From positions 1 through 9,951 of the forward strand of contig JAEVZA010000303.1 of NCBI GenBank assembly GCA_023392475.1: a stretch of DNA of 9,951 bases. Reading direction: 5' to 3'. Below, one piece after another: positions 1 to 6,737 of this stretch. Origin of the DNA: Actinomycetes bacterium. GTDB taxonomy: Bacteria; Actinomycetota; Acidimicrobiia; Acidimicrobiales; Microtrichaceae. A model generated the notes under the pieces. It ran no database searches. It saw only the letters and a program-made list of their open reading frames with translations, and was not told the origin of the DNA. Positions within the stretch are counted from its first letter, which is position 1. Each line of letters opens with the position of its first letter. The translations under genes were made by a program, and so were the position numbers.

Positions 1-162
1 CGCCACGACGACGAGCAGCGCACCGACGGTCGAACGGCCGCTGGGGAGCCGGCGGGAGAGCCGGTCACCCCACGAGGGGAGGTCGTGGGGGCCGGCTCCG
101 CCGGGCGCGACGGGCCGTTGCGCCGACCGTCGAGCGGTCGCGTCCCCCAGCGTGGTGGCCAT
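1..162 (-). CDS. N-terminus of a membrane-anchored or secreted protein (partial, runs off the window)
   Basis: Only the first 54 codons are in the window. Reading starts at an ATG (minus strand, base 162). A purine-rich GGGAAGGGA sits a few bases upstream as ribosome binding site, and a promoter lies further up at 210-238. The first 45 or so residues are rich in Arg, Pro, Ala and Gly (including LSRRLPSGRSTVG) and are followed by GALLVVVA, the start of a hydrophobic segment. This is a positive-inside N-terminal anchor with a cytoplasmic head. The RLPSGR-then-transmembrane pattern recalls SAF-domain/CpaB-like Flp pilus assembly proteins of actinobacteria, but that is recollection only and the diagnostic domain is beyond the edge. 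No function can be fixed. Confidence 0.6.
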   Translation of the reverse strand, partial: MATTLGDATARRSAQRPVAPGGAGPHDLPSWGDRLSRRLPSGRSTVGALLVVVA

Positions 163-209
163 CCGATCCCTTCCCGCCGGCGGGGCGTCCCGCCGTCTCC
201 CGGGTCAAC

Positions 210-224
210 GTCATACGACATGAC
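210..224. promoter_or_regulatory. candidate operator: palindrome GTCAT-N5-ATGAC
   Basis: GTCAT (210-214) and ATGAC (220-224) form a perfect 5-bp inverted repeat around ACGAC. It covers the -10 element of the minus-strand promoter and lies about 80 bases upstream of the divergent helix-turn-helix gene. A repressor bound here would block the minus-strand promoter. The neighbouring HTH protein is the obvious candidate binder, but nothing in the sequence proves it, and a 5-bp repeat can arise by chance. Confidence 0.25.
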
Positions 225-238
225 CGAAGAGTCGTCAA
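210..238 (-). promoter_or_regulatory. sigma-70-type promoter for the minus-strand gene at the left edge
   Basis: Reading the minus strand, TTGACG (bases 238-233) is followed by exactly 17 bases and then TATGAC (215-210). The -35 matches TTGACA at 5 of 6 positions and the -10 matches TATAAT at 4 of 6. Transcription would begin near 203 and leave a leader of about 40 bases before the ATG at 162. Spacing, direction and position all fit. The match is seen; activity is inferred. Confidence 0.55.
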
Positions 239-302
239 GATGCATCAGGTGACCCGAAACGTCACGAACGTGCTCGACGGGGACGCATCGAGAGGTGACG
301 AG

Positions 303-638
303 ATGCCGCCGGGTGCCCCTTGGTTGCCGCCGTCGGTGCTCCGGAATAGGTTCGGCGCCGTGACGACGGCGGACATCCAGTGGCTGAACACGGCGGAGAC
401 GGCCCGGCGGCTCGGGGTCACGCCACGCACCCTCTACCGCTTCATCGACGACGGCCAGCTGCCCGCCTACCGGTTCGGCCGGGTGATCCGCCTCAAGGAG
501 AGCGAGGTGGCCGACTTCATCGAGCGCTGCCGCATCGCTCCGGGCTCGCTCGACGTCGCCGGCCTCTCCCGCCCGGGCGACGACGACGTCCACGACGCCG
601 CGGGTGGCGACGCCGCTGCGACGTCCCGGGACGCCTGA
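303..638 (+). CDS. excisionase/MerR-type helix-turn-helix DNA-binding protein
   Basis: This is a small winged-HTH protein of the HTH_17 (excisionase, BldC/MerR-like) type. Its core starts at DIQWLNTAETARRLGV (about residues 23-38 from this start). It continues through TPRTLYRFI as recognition helix and the wing GQLPAYRFGRVIRL, and ends in a helix around KESEVADFIERC. The C-terminal 30 residues are acidic, Gly/Ala-rich and look disordered. I chose ATG 303 because AGAGGTGA (291-298) is a good ribosome binding site close to it. ATG 240 (132 residues) and GTG 360 (just before the domain) are in the same frame and possible. Such proteins in actinobacteria are usually small transcription regulators; no integrase or phage gene is nearby, so an excisionase role is unlikely. 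It is divergent from the left-edge gene and may control the shared intergenic region. Confidence 0.8.
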   Translation: MPPGAPWLPPSVLRNRFGAVTTADIQWLNTAETARRLGVTPRTLYRFIDDGQLPAYRFGRVIRLKESEVADFIERCRIAPGSLDVAGLSRPGDDDVHDAAGGDAAATSRDA

Positions 639-658
639 ACACCGGGCAGATCCCCCGC

Positions 659-687
659 TTGCCCACCCCCTGACCCCCCGGTACCGT
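659..687 (+). promoter_or_regulatory. promoter for the PhoX-like gene
   Basis: TTGCCC (659-664), a 17-base spacer and TACCGT (682-687) fit an actinobacterial housekeeping promoter (4 of 6 matches at -35, TANNNT at -10). The start of transcription would be near 694, giving a leader of roughly 67 bases that carries the ribosome binding site at 747-754. It suggests that the downstream gene has its own promoter rather than depending on the HTH gene. Confidence 0.45.
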
Positions 688-760
688 CGCCCGCAGAGGG
701 ACGGCGGGTGGATCGCGACGAGGGAAGCGCGACCGGTCCCGCAGCTGAGGGGAGACAACG

Positions 761-3331
761 ATGGACCGGCGTCAGTTCCTGCTGACCTCAGGCCTGGTCG
801 CCGCCGGGGTGGCGCTGGCGGATCCGCTGCGCCCGGCGCTTGCCGCGGTGGCCGGCCCGGGCCCGTACGGCGCCCTCCAGGCCGCCGACGCGAACGGCCT
901 CCAGCTGCCGGTCGGCTTCACCAGCCGGGTGATCGCCCGCACCGGGCAGACGGTGGGCGGCACCTCCTACACGTGGCACGCCGCGCCGGACGGCGGCGCC
1001 TGCTTCCCGGCCCCGGGTGGCGGCTGGATCTACGTCTCGAACTCCGAGGTCGGGGGCGCCCAGGGCGGCGTGTCGGCGGTGCGCTTCAACACCGACGCCA
1101 CCGTCGCCGACGCCTACCGCATCCTCTCGGGCACCTCGAACAACTGCGCCGGCGGCCCCACGCCGTGGGGCGCCTGGATGTCGTGCGAGGAGAAGGGCCC
1201 GAACGGGCAGGTGTTCGAGTGCAACCCGCAGCAGGCGTCGCAGGGCACCGTCCGCCCGGCGCTCGGCTCGTTCAACCACGAGGCCGTGGCCGTCGACGCC
1301 ACGACCGGCAGCGTCTACCTCACCGAGGACGACCCGGCCGGCCGCCTCTACCGGTTCGTCCCGAACACGCCGGGCGACATGACCGCCGGCCAGCTGTTCG
1401 CGGCGTCGCTGTCGGGCACCACCGTCAGCTGGGTGCCGACGTCGACCTCGGGTCCCGACCGCCAGGCCACCACGACCGGCTTCAACGGCGGCGAGGGCAT
1501 CTTCTACGCCAACGGCAACGTCTACTTCACGACCAAGGGCGACAAGCGCGTCTGGCAGCTCGTGCCCGCCACCAACACCCTGACGATCCTGCACGACTGC
1601 AACACGATGCCCGGCGACCTCAACGCCGTGGACAACGTGACCGTGCACCCGCAGTCCGGCGACATCTACATCGCCGAGGACGGCGGGAACATGGAGCTCT
1701 GCACGATCGCCAGCGTCAACGGCGTCAGCCAGGTGGCGGCCGTCGTGCGCATCCTCGGCCAGGACACGTCGGAGGTCACCGGCCCGGCGTTCAGCCCCGA
1801 CGGCACCAGGCTCTACTTCTCCTCGCAGCGCGGCACCGACGGCGTCACCGGCATCACCTACGAGGTGACCGGCCCGTTCCGCACCAGCACCGGACCGGTC
1901 ACGCCGGTCACCACGACGCTGCCGGTGGCGGACGACACGTACGTCCGGAACGGGACGTACGCCGACACCAGCTACGGCTGGTCCAACGTGCTGCCGCTCA
2001 AGTTCGAGCCGCAGGCCAACTACCAGGTCGTGTCGTACGTGGCGATGGACGTGGGCGCCGTCACCGGCACCGTGACCCAGGCGCTGCTCCGGCTCCGCGG
2101 CCGCCTCGTGACGTCGCCGGCGTCGCCGGCGCAGGTGATCGGCGTGTCCAACACGAACTGGTCGGGCGCGACGATGACGTGGAACAACCGGCCGGTGGTG
2201 GACCAGGTGCTCGGCACCTTCACGGTCACGAGCGCCACGAACGCGCCGTACGACGTGGACGTCACCTCGTGGGTCGCAGCCAGGAAGGCGGAGGGTGCGA
2301 CGCGCGTCGCCTTCTGCGTCCGCCAGGCCAACACCGGCTACACGTACTCGCTGCTCAACGCGAAGGAGGCGACGACCGACCGCCCGGAGCTCGTGGTCAC
2401 CTCTGTCGCAGCGCCGCCGCCCCCGCCGCCCCCGAACGTGCCGCCCACCGCGGCATTCACCTCGTCGGCCACCGGGCTCGCGGCGTCGTTCAACGCAACG
2501 GGCTCGACCGACGGCGACGGCACGATCACGTCGTACGCCTGGGACTTCGGCGACGGCACCACCGGCACCGGCGTGGCGCCCGGGCACACGTACGCGGCGA
2601 ACGGCACGTTCGCGGTGAAGCTGACCGTGACCGACGACGACGGCGCGACGGGCACGGTGACCCAGAGCATCACCGTCACCGCGCCGACCGAGGTGCTCCT
2701 CGCCGCCGACGACTTCGAGCGGGCCGTCCAGAACGGGTTCGGCAACGCGGTGATCGGCGGGGCGTGGACGGCCTCGAGCACGGCGGCGAACTACTCGGTG
2801 ACCGGCGCCCTCGGCCGCATCAACACCCCGACCGCCGGCGCCGCCCGGGCCGCCACGCTCGGCTCCGTGTCGGCCCGCGACGTCGAGGCCGTCGTCGACC
2901 TCGCGTTCGACAAGGTCCCGGTCGGCAACGGCAGCTACGCCTCGCTCGTCGTCCGCAAGGTCGGCACCACCGAGTACCGCCTGCGGGTGCGGCTCACGGC
3001 GACCGGCAGCTTCCGCGAGCTGATGCGGGTGGTGAACGGCACCGAGACGGTGCTGCTCAGCCAGACGATCACCGGCGTTCGCTACACCACCGCCGGCTCG
3101 CTCGTGCACCTGCGGCTCCGGGCCGTCGGCAACGGCACCACCACGCTGCAGGGTCGCATCTGGTTCGGGTCCGACCCCGAGCCGACGACGTGGCAGATCC
3201 AGACGACCGACACCACGGCAGCGCTGCAGGCCCCCGGCGGCATCGGCGTCCACCACTACCTGTCCGGCTCGGCGACGAACGCGCCGGTCGTCATGTCGGT
3301 GGACAACCTCACGGCCAAGCCGGCCGTCTGA
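761..3331 (+). CDS. Tat-exported PhoX/DUF839-type phosphatase-like protein with DNRLRE and PKD domains
   Basis: The product has 856 residues. The N-terminus MDRRQFLLTS followed by a hydrophobic stretch is a twin-arginine signal, with likely cleavage after the Ala-rich ALAAVA near residue 31. Residues about 45-370 match the PhoX/DUF839 family. Landmarks are NCAGGPTPWGAWMSCEE (128-144), FNHEAVAVD (171-179), VYLTEDD...GRLYRFVP (185-201), FNGGEGIFYANGNVYFTTKG (241-260) and DNVTVHPQSGDIYIAEDG (291-308). This half is short for PhoX proper. About 388-548 is a DNRLRE-type beta domain (ADDTYVRNGTY, MTWNNRP, DVTSWV). A run of seven prolines (552-558) leads to a PKD domain (about 561-641, with YAWDFGDGT). 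Residues about 645-856 form a beta-rich domain beginning DDFERAV, which I cannot name with certainty. PhoX enzymes are Ca/Fe-dependent phosphomonoesterases; phosphatase activity here is inference. The ATG has a strong ribosome binding site, GAGGGGAGA (747-755). It is probably a secreted, surface- or polymer-associated protein. Confidence 0.85.
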   Translation: MDRRQFLLTSGLVAAGVALADPLRPALAAVAGPGPYGALQAADANGLQLPVGFTSRVIARTGQTVGGTSYTWHAAPDGGACFPAPGGGWIYVSNSEVGGAQGGVSAVRFNTDATVADAYRILSGTSNNCAGGPTPWGAWMSCEEKGPNGQVFECNPQQASQGTVRPALGSFNHEAVAVDATTGSVYLTEDDPAGRLYRFVPNTPGDMTAGQLFAASLSGTTVSWVPTSTSGPDRQATTTGFNGGEGIFYANGNVYFTTKGDKRVWQLVPATNTLTILHDCNTMPGDLNAVDNVTVHPQSGDIYIAEDGGNMELCTIASVNGVSQVAAVVRILGQDTSEVTGPAFSPDGTRLYFSSQRGTDGVTGITYEVTGPFRTSTGPVTPVTTTLPVADDTYVRNGTYADTSYGWSNVLPLKFEPQANYQVVSYVAMDVGAVTGTVTQALLRLRGRLVTSPASPAQVIGVSNTNWSGATMTWNNRPVVDQVLGTFTVTSATNAPYDVDVTSWVAARKAEGATRVAFCVRQANTGYTYSLLNAKEATTDRPELVVTSVAAPPPPPPPNVPPTAAFTSSATGLAASFNATGSTDGDGTITSYAWDFGDGTTGTGVAPGHTYAANGTFAVKLTVTDDDGATGTVTQSITVTAPTEVLLAADDFERAVQNGFGNAVIGGAWTASSTAANYSVTGALGRINTPTAGAARAATLGSVSARDVEAVVDLAFDKVPVGNGSYASLVVRKVGTTEYRLRVRLTATGSFRELMRVVNGTETVLLSQTITGVRYTTAGSLVHLRLRAVGNGTTTLQGRIWFGSDPEPTTWQIQTTDTTAALQAPGGIGVHHYLSGSATNAPVVMSVDNLTAKPAV

Positions 3332-3340
3332 CCGCCGGCT

Positions 3341-3372
3341 TCCTCGAGGAGCGGGCCCGGGCTCAGCCCGGG
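3341..3372. terminator. hairpins in the convergent gap (possible bidirectional terminator)
   Basis: TCCTCGAGGA (3341-3350) is a perfect palindrome. CCCGGGC (3356-3362) pairs with GCCCGGG (3366-3372) across a three-base loop, TCA, which is the stop codon of the minus-strand gene. Two GC-rich hairpins between convergent stops suit termination in both directions. No T-tract follows, so an intrinsic terminator of the classic kind is not shown. Confidence 0.35.
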
Positions 3373-3899
3373 ATCGACACGAAGGCCACGGCGGAGAGCG
3401 CGGCGTACGCCGTGCGCCCACCCGGGCCCGACGAGACGGTCGCGACCTCGCCGACCGCCAGCAACTCGCCCCGCAGGGCGGTGCCGCCGACCAGCGTGAG
3501 CACCACCTCGGTGCCCTCGCCGCACAGATCCGTGAGCACCTCGCGCATGGTGCGACCGCCCGTCGGAGGACCCGCCGCCGCGAGCGGGCCGGCCACCTCG
3601 AGCGCCGCCACGGCGTCGGTCGCCACCCAGGTCGACAGGTGCCGGCGGACGACCTGGACCACGTCCTCGCCCGCCTCGCAGAGGTCACCCGCGATCCGGT
3701 CGCCGGTCACCACCTGGAGGGCGATCTCCTGACCCACCGCGGCGGCCAGCGCCCCGGCCAGGGTGGCCTCCTCGGCCAGCTGCTGGCGGATCCACCGCTC
3801 GCGGCGGCGGGCCCGCACCTCCATGTCCACGCGCACGTCGGCGACGAAGCGCTCGACCCCCTCGGTCGGAAACCCGCCACCTGTCGCGCCGGAGTTCAC
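3363..3899 (-). CDS. uncharacterised protein with two tandem Sm-like beta modules
   Basis: The product has about 178 residues if started at GTG 3899. It has a basic/charged helix (MEVRARRRERWIRQQLAEE, about 26-44) followed by two similar beta-rich modules. Module 1 (about 47-103) contains GQEIALQVVTGDRIAGDL and an ALEV end; module 2 (about 118-176) contains GTEVVLTLVGGTALRGEL and an AFVSI end. A Pro/Gly linker (about 104-117) joins them. Each reads like a small Sm/Lsm-type barrel: hydrophobic strand, G-D/T turn, R-G-E/D-L strand, then A-V. I know similar unnamed proteins from Acidimicrobiia but no function. The start is uncertain: ATG 3824 (153 residues) would cut the conserved lead-in, and ATG 3920 would overlap the phoH leader. 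None has a clear ribosome binding site. The frame stays open to 4199, but that part is antisense to phoH. It is divergent from phoH and convergent with the PhoX-like gene. Confidence 0.65.
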   Translation of the reverse strand: MNSGATGGGFPTEGVERFVADVRVDMEVRARRRERWIRQQLAEEATLAGALAAAVGQEIALQVVTGDRIAGDLCEAGEDVVQVVRRHLSTWVATDAVAALEVAGPLAAAGPPTGGRTMREVLTDLCGEGTEVVLTLVGGTALRGELLAVGEVATVSSGPGGRTAYAALSAVAFVSIPG

Positions 3900-3908
3900 C
3901 GGTACACT
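3881..3908 (+). promoter_or_regulatory. candidate promoter of the phoH-ybeY-CNNM-era transcript
   Basis: TACACT (3903-3908) is a good -10 box. CTGTCG (3881-3886) at 16 bases is a weak -35 (3 of 6). Transcription would start near 3915, just before the tiny ORF at 3919 and 24 bases before the phoH ATG. The box lies at or inside the start region of the divergent minus-strand gene, so the two promoters must be very close. Confidence 0.4.
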
Positions 3909-3918
3909 GTGCCCCTTC

Positions 3919-3942
3919 ATGGAGTTCGACGCACCCTCATGA
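3919..3942 (+). CDS. seven-codon leader ORF overlapping the phoH start (speculative)
   Basis: ATG 3919 opens MEFDAPS and ends at TGA 3940-3942, which overlaps the phoH ATG (3939-3941) as ATGA. It lies only a few bases after the predicted transcription start, so it could be read in a near-leaderless way and pass ribosomes to phoH, which lacks a well-placed ribosome binding site of its own. It could equally be chance: a seven-codon frame has no statistical weight. Confidence 0.2.
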   Translation: MEFDAPS

Positions 3943-4931
3943 CGACGACCGACCGATCGGACCGGGGCTCGGCGTTGGGGACCGCGGACGACGACCGGCG
4001 GACCCTGGTGCGGGTTCCTGGCAACCACCTGATGACCGACCTGCTCGGCCCGCGCGACGAGCTGCTCGACGTCGTCGAGGACGCGTTCCCGCGCACGGCG
4101 ATCACCGTGCGGGGCAACGAGATCTCCGTCGCCGGCGACGAGTCGGAGCAGGTCGGGCACCTCTTCCAGGAGCTGGTGCTCGTCCTCGAGACCGGCCACC
4201 GCCTCGACGGCGAGTCCGTGCGCCGCACGATCGACATGGTGCGCGCCGACGAGCGCCCCTCAGAGGTGCTCACCCACGAGATCCTGCGCACGCACCGCGG
4301 CGGTCGCGTCCGCCCGAAGACCAGCGGGCAGAAGCGCTACGTGGACGCCATCGCCCGCCACACCGTCACGTTCGGCATCGGCCCCGCCGGCACCGGCAAG
4401 TCGTGGCTGGCGGTCGCGATGGCCGTGCAGGCGCTGCACCGCAAGGACGTCGAGCGCATCGTGCTCACCCGTCCCGCCGTCGAGGCCGGTGAGCGCCTCG
4501 GGTTCCTCCCCGGCGACCTCATGGCCAAGGTGGACCCGTACCTGCGCCCGCTGTACGACGCGCTGCACGACATGGTCGGTCCCGAGGGCGCGCAGAAGCT
4601 CCTGGAGCGCGGCACGGTCGAGGTCGCGCCCCTCGCCTTCATGCGCGGCCGCACGCTCAACGGCAGCTTCATCATCCTGGACGAGGCGCAGAACACCACG
4701 CCCGAGCAGATGAAGATGTTCCTGACCCGGTTGGGGTTCGGCTCGAAGGCGGTCATCACCGGCGACGTCACCCAGATCGACGTGCCCGGCGGCCGCTCCG
4801 GCCTCACCCACCTGCAGGAGATCCTCGACGGGATCGACGGGCTCGCCTTCGTGCACCTCACCGGCCAGGACGTGGTCCGGCACAGGATCGTGCAGGACAT
4901 CGTCGATGCCTACGCCCAGCACGCCCCCTGA
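3939..4931 (+). CDS. phoH: PhoH-family ATPase (PhoH-like protein)
   Basis: The product has 330 residues, normal for the family. PhoH proteins are cytoplasmic P-loop NTPases related to superfamily 1 helicases. They are commonly linked to YbeY and RNA/ribosome metabolism, but their exact substrate is unsettled. Visible motifs are Walker A GPAGTGKS (148-155), TRPAVEAGERLGFLPGD (177-193), Walker B FIILDEAQN (244-252) and GDVTQID with the following GGRSGL (275-289). An N-terminal region including VPGNHLMTDLLGPRDELL (26-43) precedes the ATPase core. The ATG at 3939 is the best start by length, but the nearest purine run, GGAG (3921-3924), is 14 bases away. GTG 4008, just before the conserved VPGNH segment, is an alternative. 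It is the first gene of the overlapping cluster, and ybeY begins inside its 3' end. Confidence 0.95.
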   Translation: MTTTDRSDRGSALGTADDDRRTLVRVPGNHLMTDLLGPRDELLDVVEDAFPRTAITVRGNEISVAGDESEQVGHLFQELVLVLETGHRLDGESVRRTIDMVRADERPSEVLTHEILRTHRGGRVRPKTSGQKRYVDAIARHTVTFGIGPAGTGKSWLAVAMAVQALHRKDVERIVLTRPAVEAGERLGFLPGDLMAKVDPYLRPLYDALHDMVGPEGAQKLLERGTVEVAPLAFMRGRTLNGSFIILDEAQNTTPEQMKMFLTRLGFGSKAVITGDVTQIDVPGGRSGLTHLQEILDGIDGLAFVHLTGQDVVRHRIVQDIVDAYAQHAP

Positions 4932-5469
4932 CGACCCCCCGTCGGCCGTCGCCGACCGGCCGGAGGTCGCGCACCGTGACGACCGGGACGGCGCCGAGCG
5001 CGACGACGTCCCGGTCGACCTCGCCGCGCTCGCGGAGCTGCTCGCGGTCGTGCTCGCCGAGGAGGGCGTGCCGGCCCGGGCCGAGGCATCGCTGCAGCTC
5101 GTCGGCGCCGACCACATCGCGTCCCTGAAGGCAGAGCACCTCGACGGCGACGGCGCGGCCACCGACGTCCTGTCCTTCCCCATCGACGGTGCGGGCCACG
5201 TCGCCGACGGCACCGCCCCGCCGTCCGAGGACGAACCCTGGCTCGTCGGCGACGTCGTCGTGTGCGTCGAGGTCGCCGCCGCCCAGGCTCCCGGTCACGC
5301 CGGCACGCTTGAGGACGAGCTCGCCCTGCTCGTCGTCCACGGCGGCCTGCACCTGTGCGGCTGGGACCACGCCGAGGACGCCGACCGCGAGGCCATGTGG
5401 GCCCGCGAGCGCGAGCTGCTCGCCGCGGCGGGGCGCAGCCCGTCGCTCGATCCGTGGGGGAGCGCGTGA
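4906..5469 (+). CDS. ybeY: YbeY, rRNA maturation factor / single-strand endoribonuclease
   Basis: The product has 187 residues. The metal site HGGLHLCGWDH (145-155) supplies the three histidines (145, 149, 155) that bind zinc in YbeY. TDVLSFPID (86-94) and the VGDVVVCVEVA strand (114-124) are also family-typical. YbeY acts on 16S rRNA 3'-end processing and 70S ribosome quality control in the cytoplasm. The first 35 residues are a Pro/Asp/Arg-rich extension with no motif, so the protein is somewhat longer than the usual 150-170. The start ATG overlaps phoH by 26 bases, with CAGGAC (4893-4898) upstream, implying translational coupling. A start further in cannot be ruled out because the extension looks unstructured. 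Confidence 0.93.
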   Translation: MPTPSTPPDDPPSAVADRPEVAHRDDRDGAERDDVPVDLAALAELLAVVLAEEGVPARAEASLQLVGADHIASLKAEHLDGDGAATDVLSFPIDGAGHVADGTAPPSEDEPWLVGDVVVCVEVAAAQAPGHAGTLEDELALLVVHGGLHLCGWDHAEDADREAMWARERELLAAAGRSPSLDPWGSA

Positions 5470-6737
5470 GCGGCACCGACGTCTGGCTCCTGGTCGTCGT
5501 CCTGGTCCTCGTCGTCGCCGCCGCGGTGCTCGCCGCCGCGGAGACGGCCATCACCCGGATGACGCGCTCGCGCGCCGCCGCGCTCGCCGAGCACGACCCC
5601 AAGCGCGGCCGTCGGGTGCAGCGCATCGTCGACAACCTGGAGCGCGACCTCAACGCCGTGTACCTGTCGGTGAACATCGTCCAGACCGTGCAGGCCGCCC
5701 TCGTCGGTGTCCTCGCCGGGCGGCTGTTCGGTCCGCTCGGCGTCGCGATCGGCATCGTGCTGAACGTCGTCGTGCTCTTCACCCTCGCCGAGGCGGCGCC
5801 CAAGACGTGGGCGCTGCAGCACACCGAGCGCGCCGCGATCCTCACCGCCCCGCTCGTCGAGACCATCGGGCGCGTGCTGCGCTGGCCGGCCCGCACCCTC
5901 ATCGGCGTCGCCAACGTCGTGCTGCCCGGCAAGGGCCTGAAGCGCGGCCCGTTCGTGACCGAGGAGGAGATCCTCGCCCTCGCGGAGGAGGCCGCCGAGG
6001 CGGCGGTCATCGAGGAGTCCGAGCGCGAGCTGATCGAGTCGATCATCGACTTCGGTGACACGGTGGTGCGCGAGATCATGGTCCCGCGCCCCGACGTCGT
6101 GTCGATCGGCTCCGACGCAACGGTGACCGACGTGGTGGAGCTGTCGATCGGCAAGGGCCTGAGCCGCATCCCGGTGTACGGCGAGAGCTCCGACGACGTG
6201 ACCGGCATCGTCTACGTGAAGGACGCGTACGAGATGGAGCGCACCGGCGGCGGCGAGCGGTGCGTCTCCGACGTGGCCCGGCCGGTGCACTTCGTGCCCG
6301 AGACGAAGCGCGTCGCCGAGCTGCTCACCGAGATGCAGGCGCAGAAGACGCACATCGCGGTGGCCATCGACGAGTACGGCGGCACCGCCGGGCTCGTCAC
6401 GCTCGAGGACCTGCTCGAGGAGCTCGTCGGCGAGATCCACGACGAGTTCGACGAGGAGGCGGTGGAGCTCGAGCCCATCGGCGAGGACGTGTACCTGGTC
6501 AACGCCACGATGAACGTCGACGACGTGAACGAGGAGCTGGACATCGAGCTCCCCGAGGGCAGCTGGGACTCCGTCGGCGGCCTCGTGTTCAGCACGCTCG
6601 GGCGCGTGCCGGTGCCCGGCGACGCGGTCGAGTTCGAGGGGGTGGCCCGGCTTGTGGTCGAGCGGGTCGACGGGCGGCGCGTGAGCCGGGTGCGCCTCGA
6701 GCGCGCCGAGCCGGTGCCGGTCGAGGAGGACGCATGA
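5466..6737 (+). CDS. CNNM/HlyC-CorC family membrane protein with CBS pair
   Basis: The product has 423 residues. The GTG start overlaps the ybeY stop (GTGA) and follows GGGGGAG (5456-5462) closely. The CNNM (DUF21) transmembrane domain spans about 1-185: helix 1 at 5-25 with the AAAETAITR motif, further hydrophobic segments near 66-86 and 91-110, and LAEAAPKTWA (107-116). A CBS pair follows (about 200-325), with REIMVPRPDVVSI and EYGGTAGLVTLEDLLEELVGE. A CorC_HlyC domain (about 335-415) closes it with SVGGLVFSTLGRVPVPGD. The family is annotated as haemolysin-like, but members are mostly linked to divalent cation (Mg/Co) transport or resistance, with the CBS pair sensing nucleotides. The substrate cannot be read from the sequence. 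Its place between ybeY and era is standard in actinobacteria. Confidence 0.93.
   Translation: MSGTDVWLLVVVLVLVVAAAVLAAAETAITRMTRSRAAALAEHDPKRGRRVQRIVDNLERDLNAVYLSVNIVQTVQAALVGVLAGRLFGPLGVAIGIVLNVVVLFTLAEAAPKTWALQHTERAAILTAPLVETIGRVLRWPARTLIGVANVVLPGKGLKRGPFVTEEEILALAEEAAEAAVIEESERELIESIIDFGDTVVREIMVPRPDVVSIGSDATVTDVVELSIGKGLSRIPVYGESSDDVTGIVYVKDAYEMERTGGGERCVSDVARPVHFVPETKRVAELLTEMQAQKTHIAVAIDEYGGTAGLVTLEDLLEELVGEIHDEFDEEAVELEPIGEDVYLVNATMNVDDVNEELDIELPEGSWDSVGGLVFSTLGRVPVPGDAVEFEGVARLVVERVDGRRVSRVRLERAEPVPVEEDA

Noticed and set aside
303..638. Excisionase as a sign of a prophage or integrative element
   Set aside because: No integrase, attachment-site repeat or base-composition shift is visible; this domain type is common in stand-alone actinobacterial regulators.
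645..664. GGGCA/TGCCC inverted repeat after the HTH gene as a terminator
   Set aside because: Only five pairs with a ten-base loop and no T-tract, and its right arm coincides with the -35 box of the next promoter.
2408..2436. Low-complexity C-rich stretch as a repeat element
   Set aside because: It simply encodes the run of prolines linking two domains of the exported protein.
788..3688. Open frame of 966 codons on the minus strand
   Set aside because: Arg/Val/Gly-rich antisense frame with no recognisable motif; the opposite-strand PhoX-like protein has clear domains throughout.
604..3732. Open frame of 1042 codons on the plus strand over the PhoX-like gene
   Set aside because: It is a GC-bias shadow: the translation is almost only Arg, Gly, Pro, His and Ala, with no domains, and it crosses the end of one gene into the antisense of the next.
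3900..4199. Upstream extension of the Sm-like gene into antisense of phoH
   Set aside because: It lies over the conserved N-terminal coding region of phoH on the other strand and adds no domain; the true start is probably at or below 3920.
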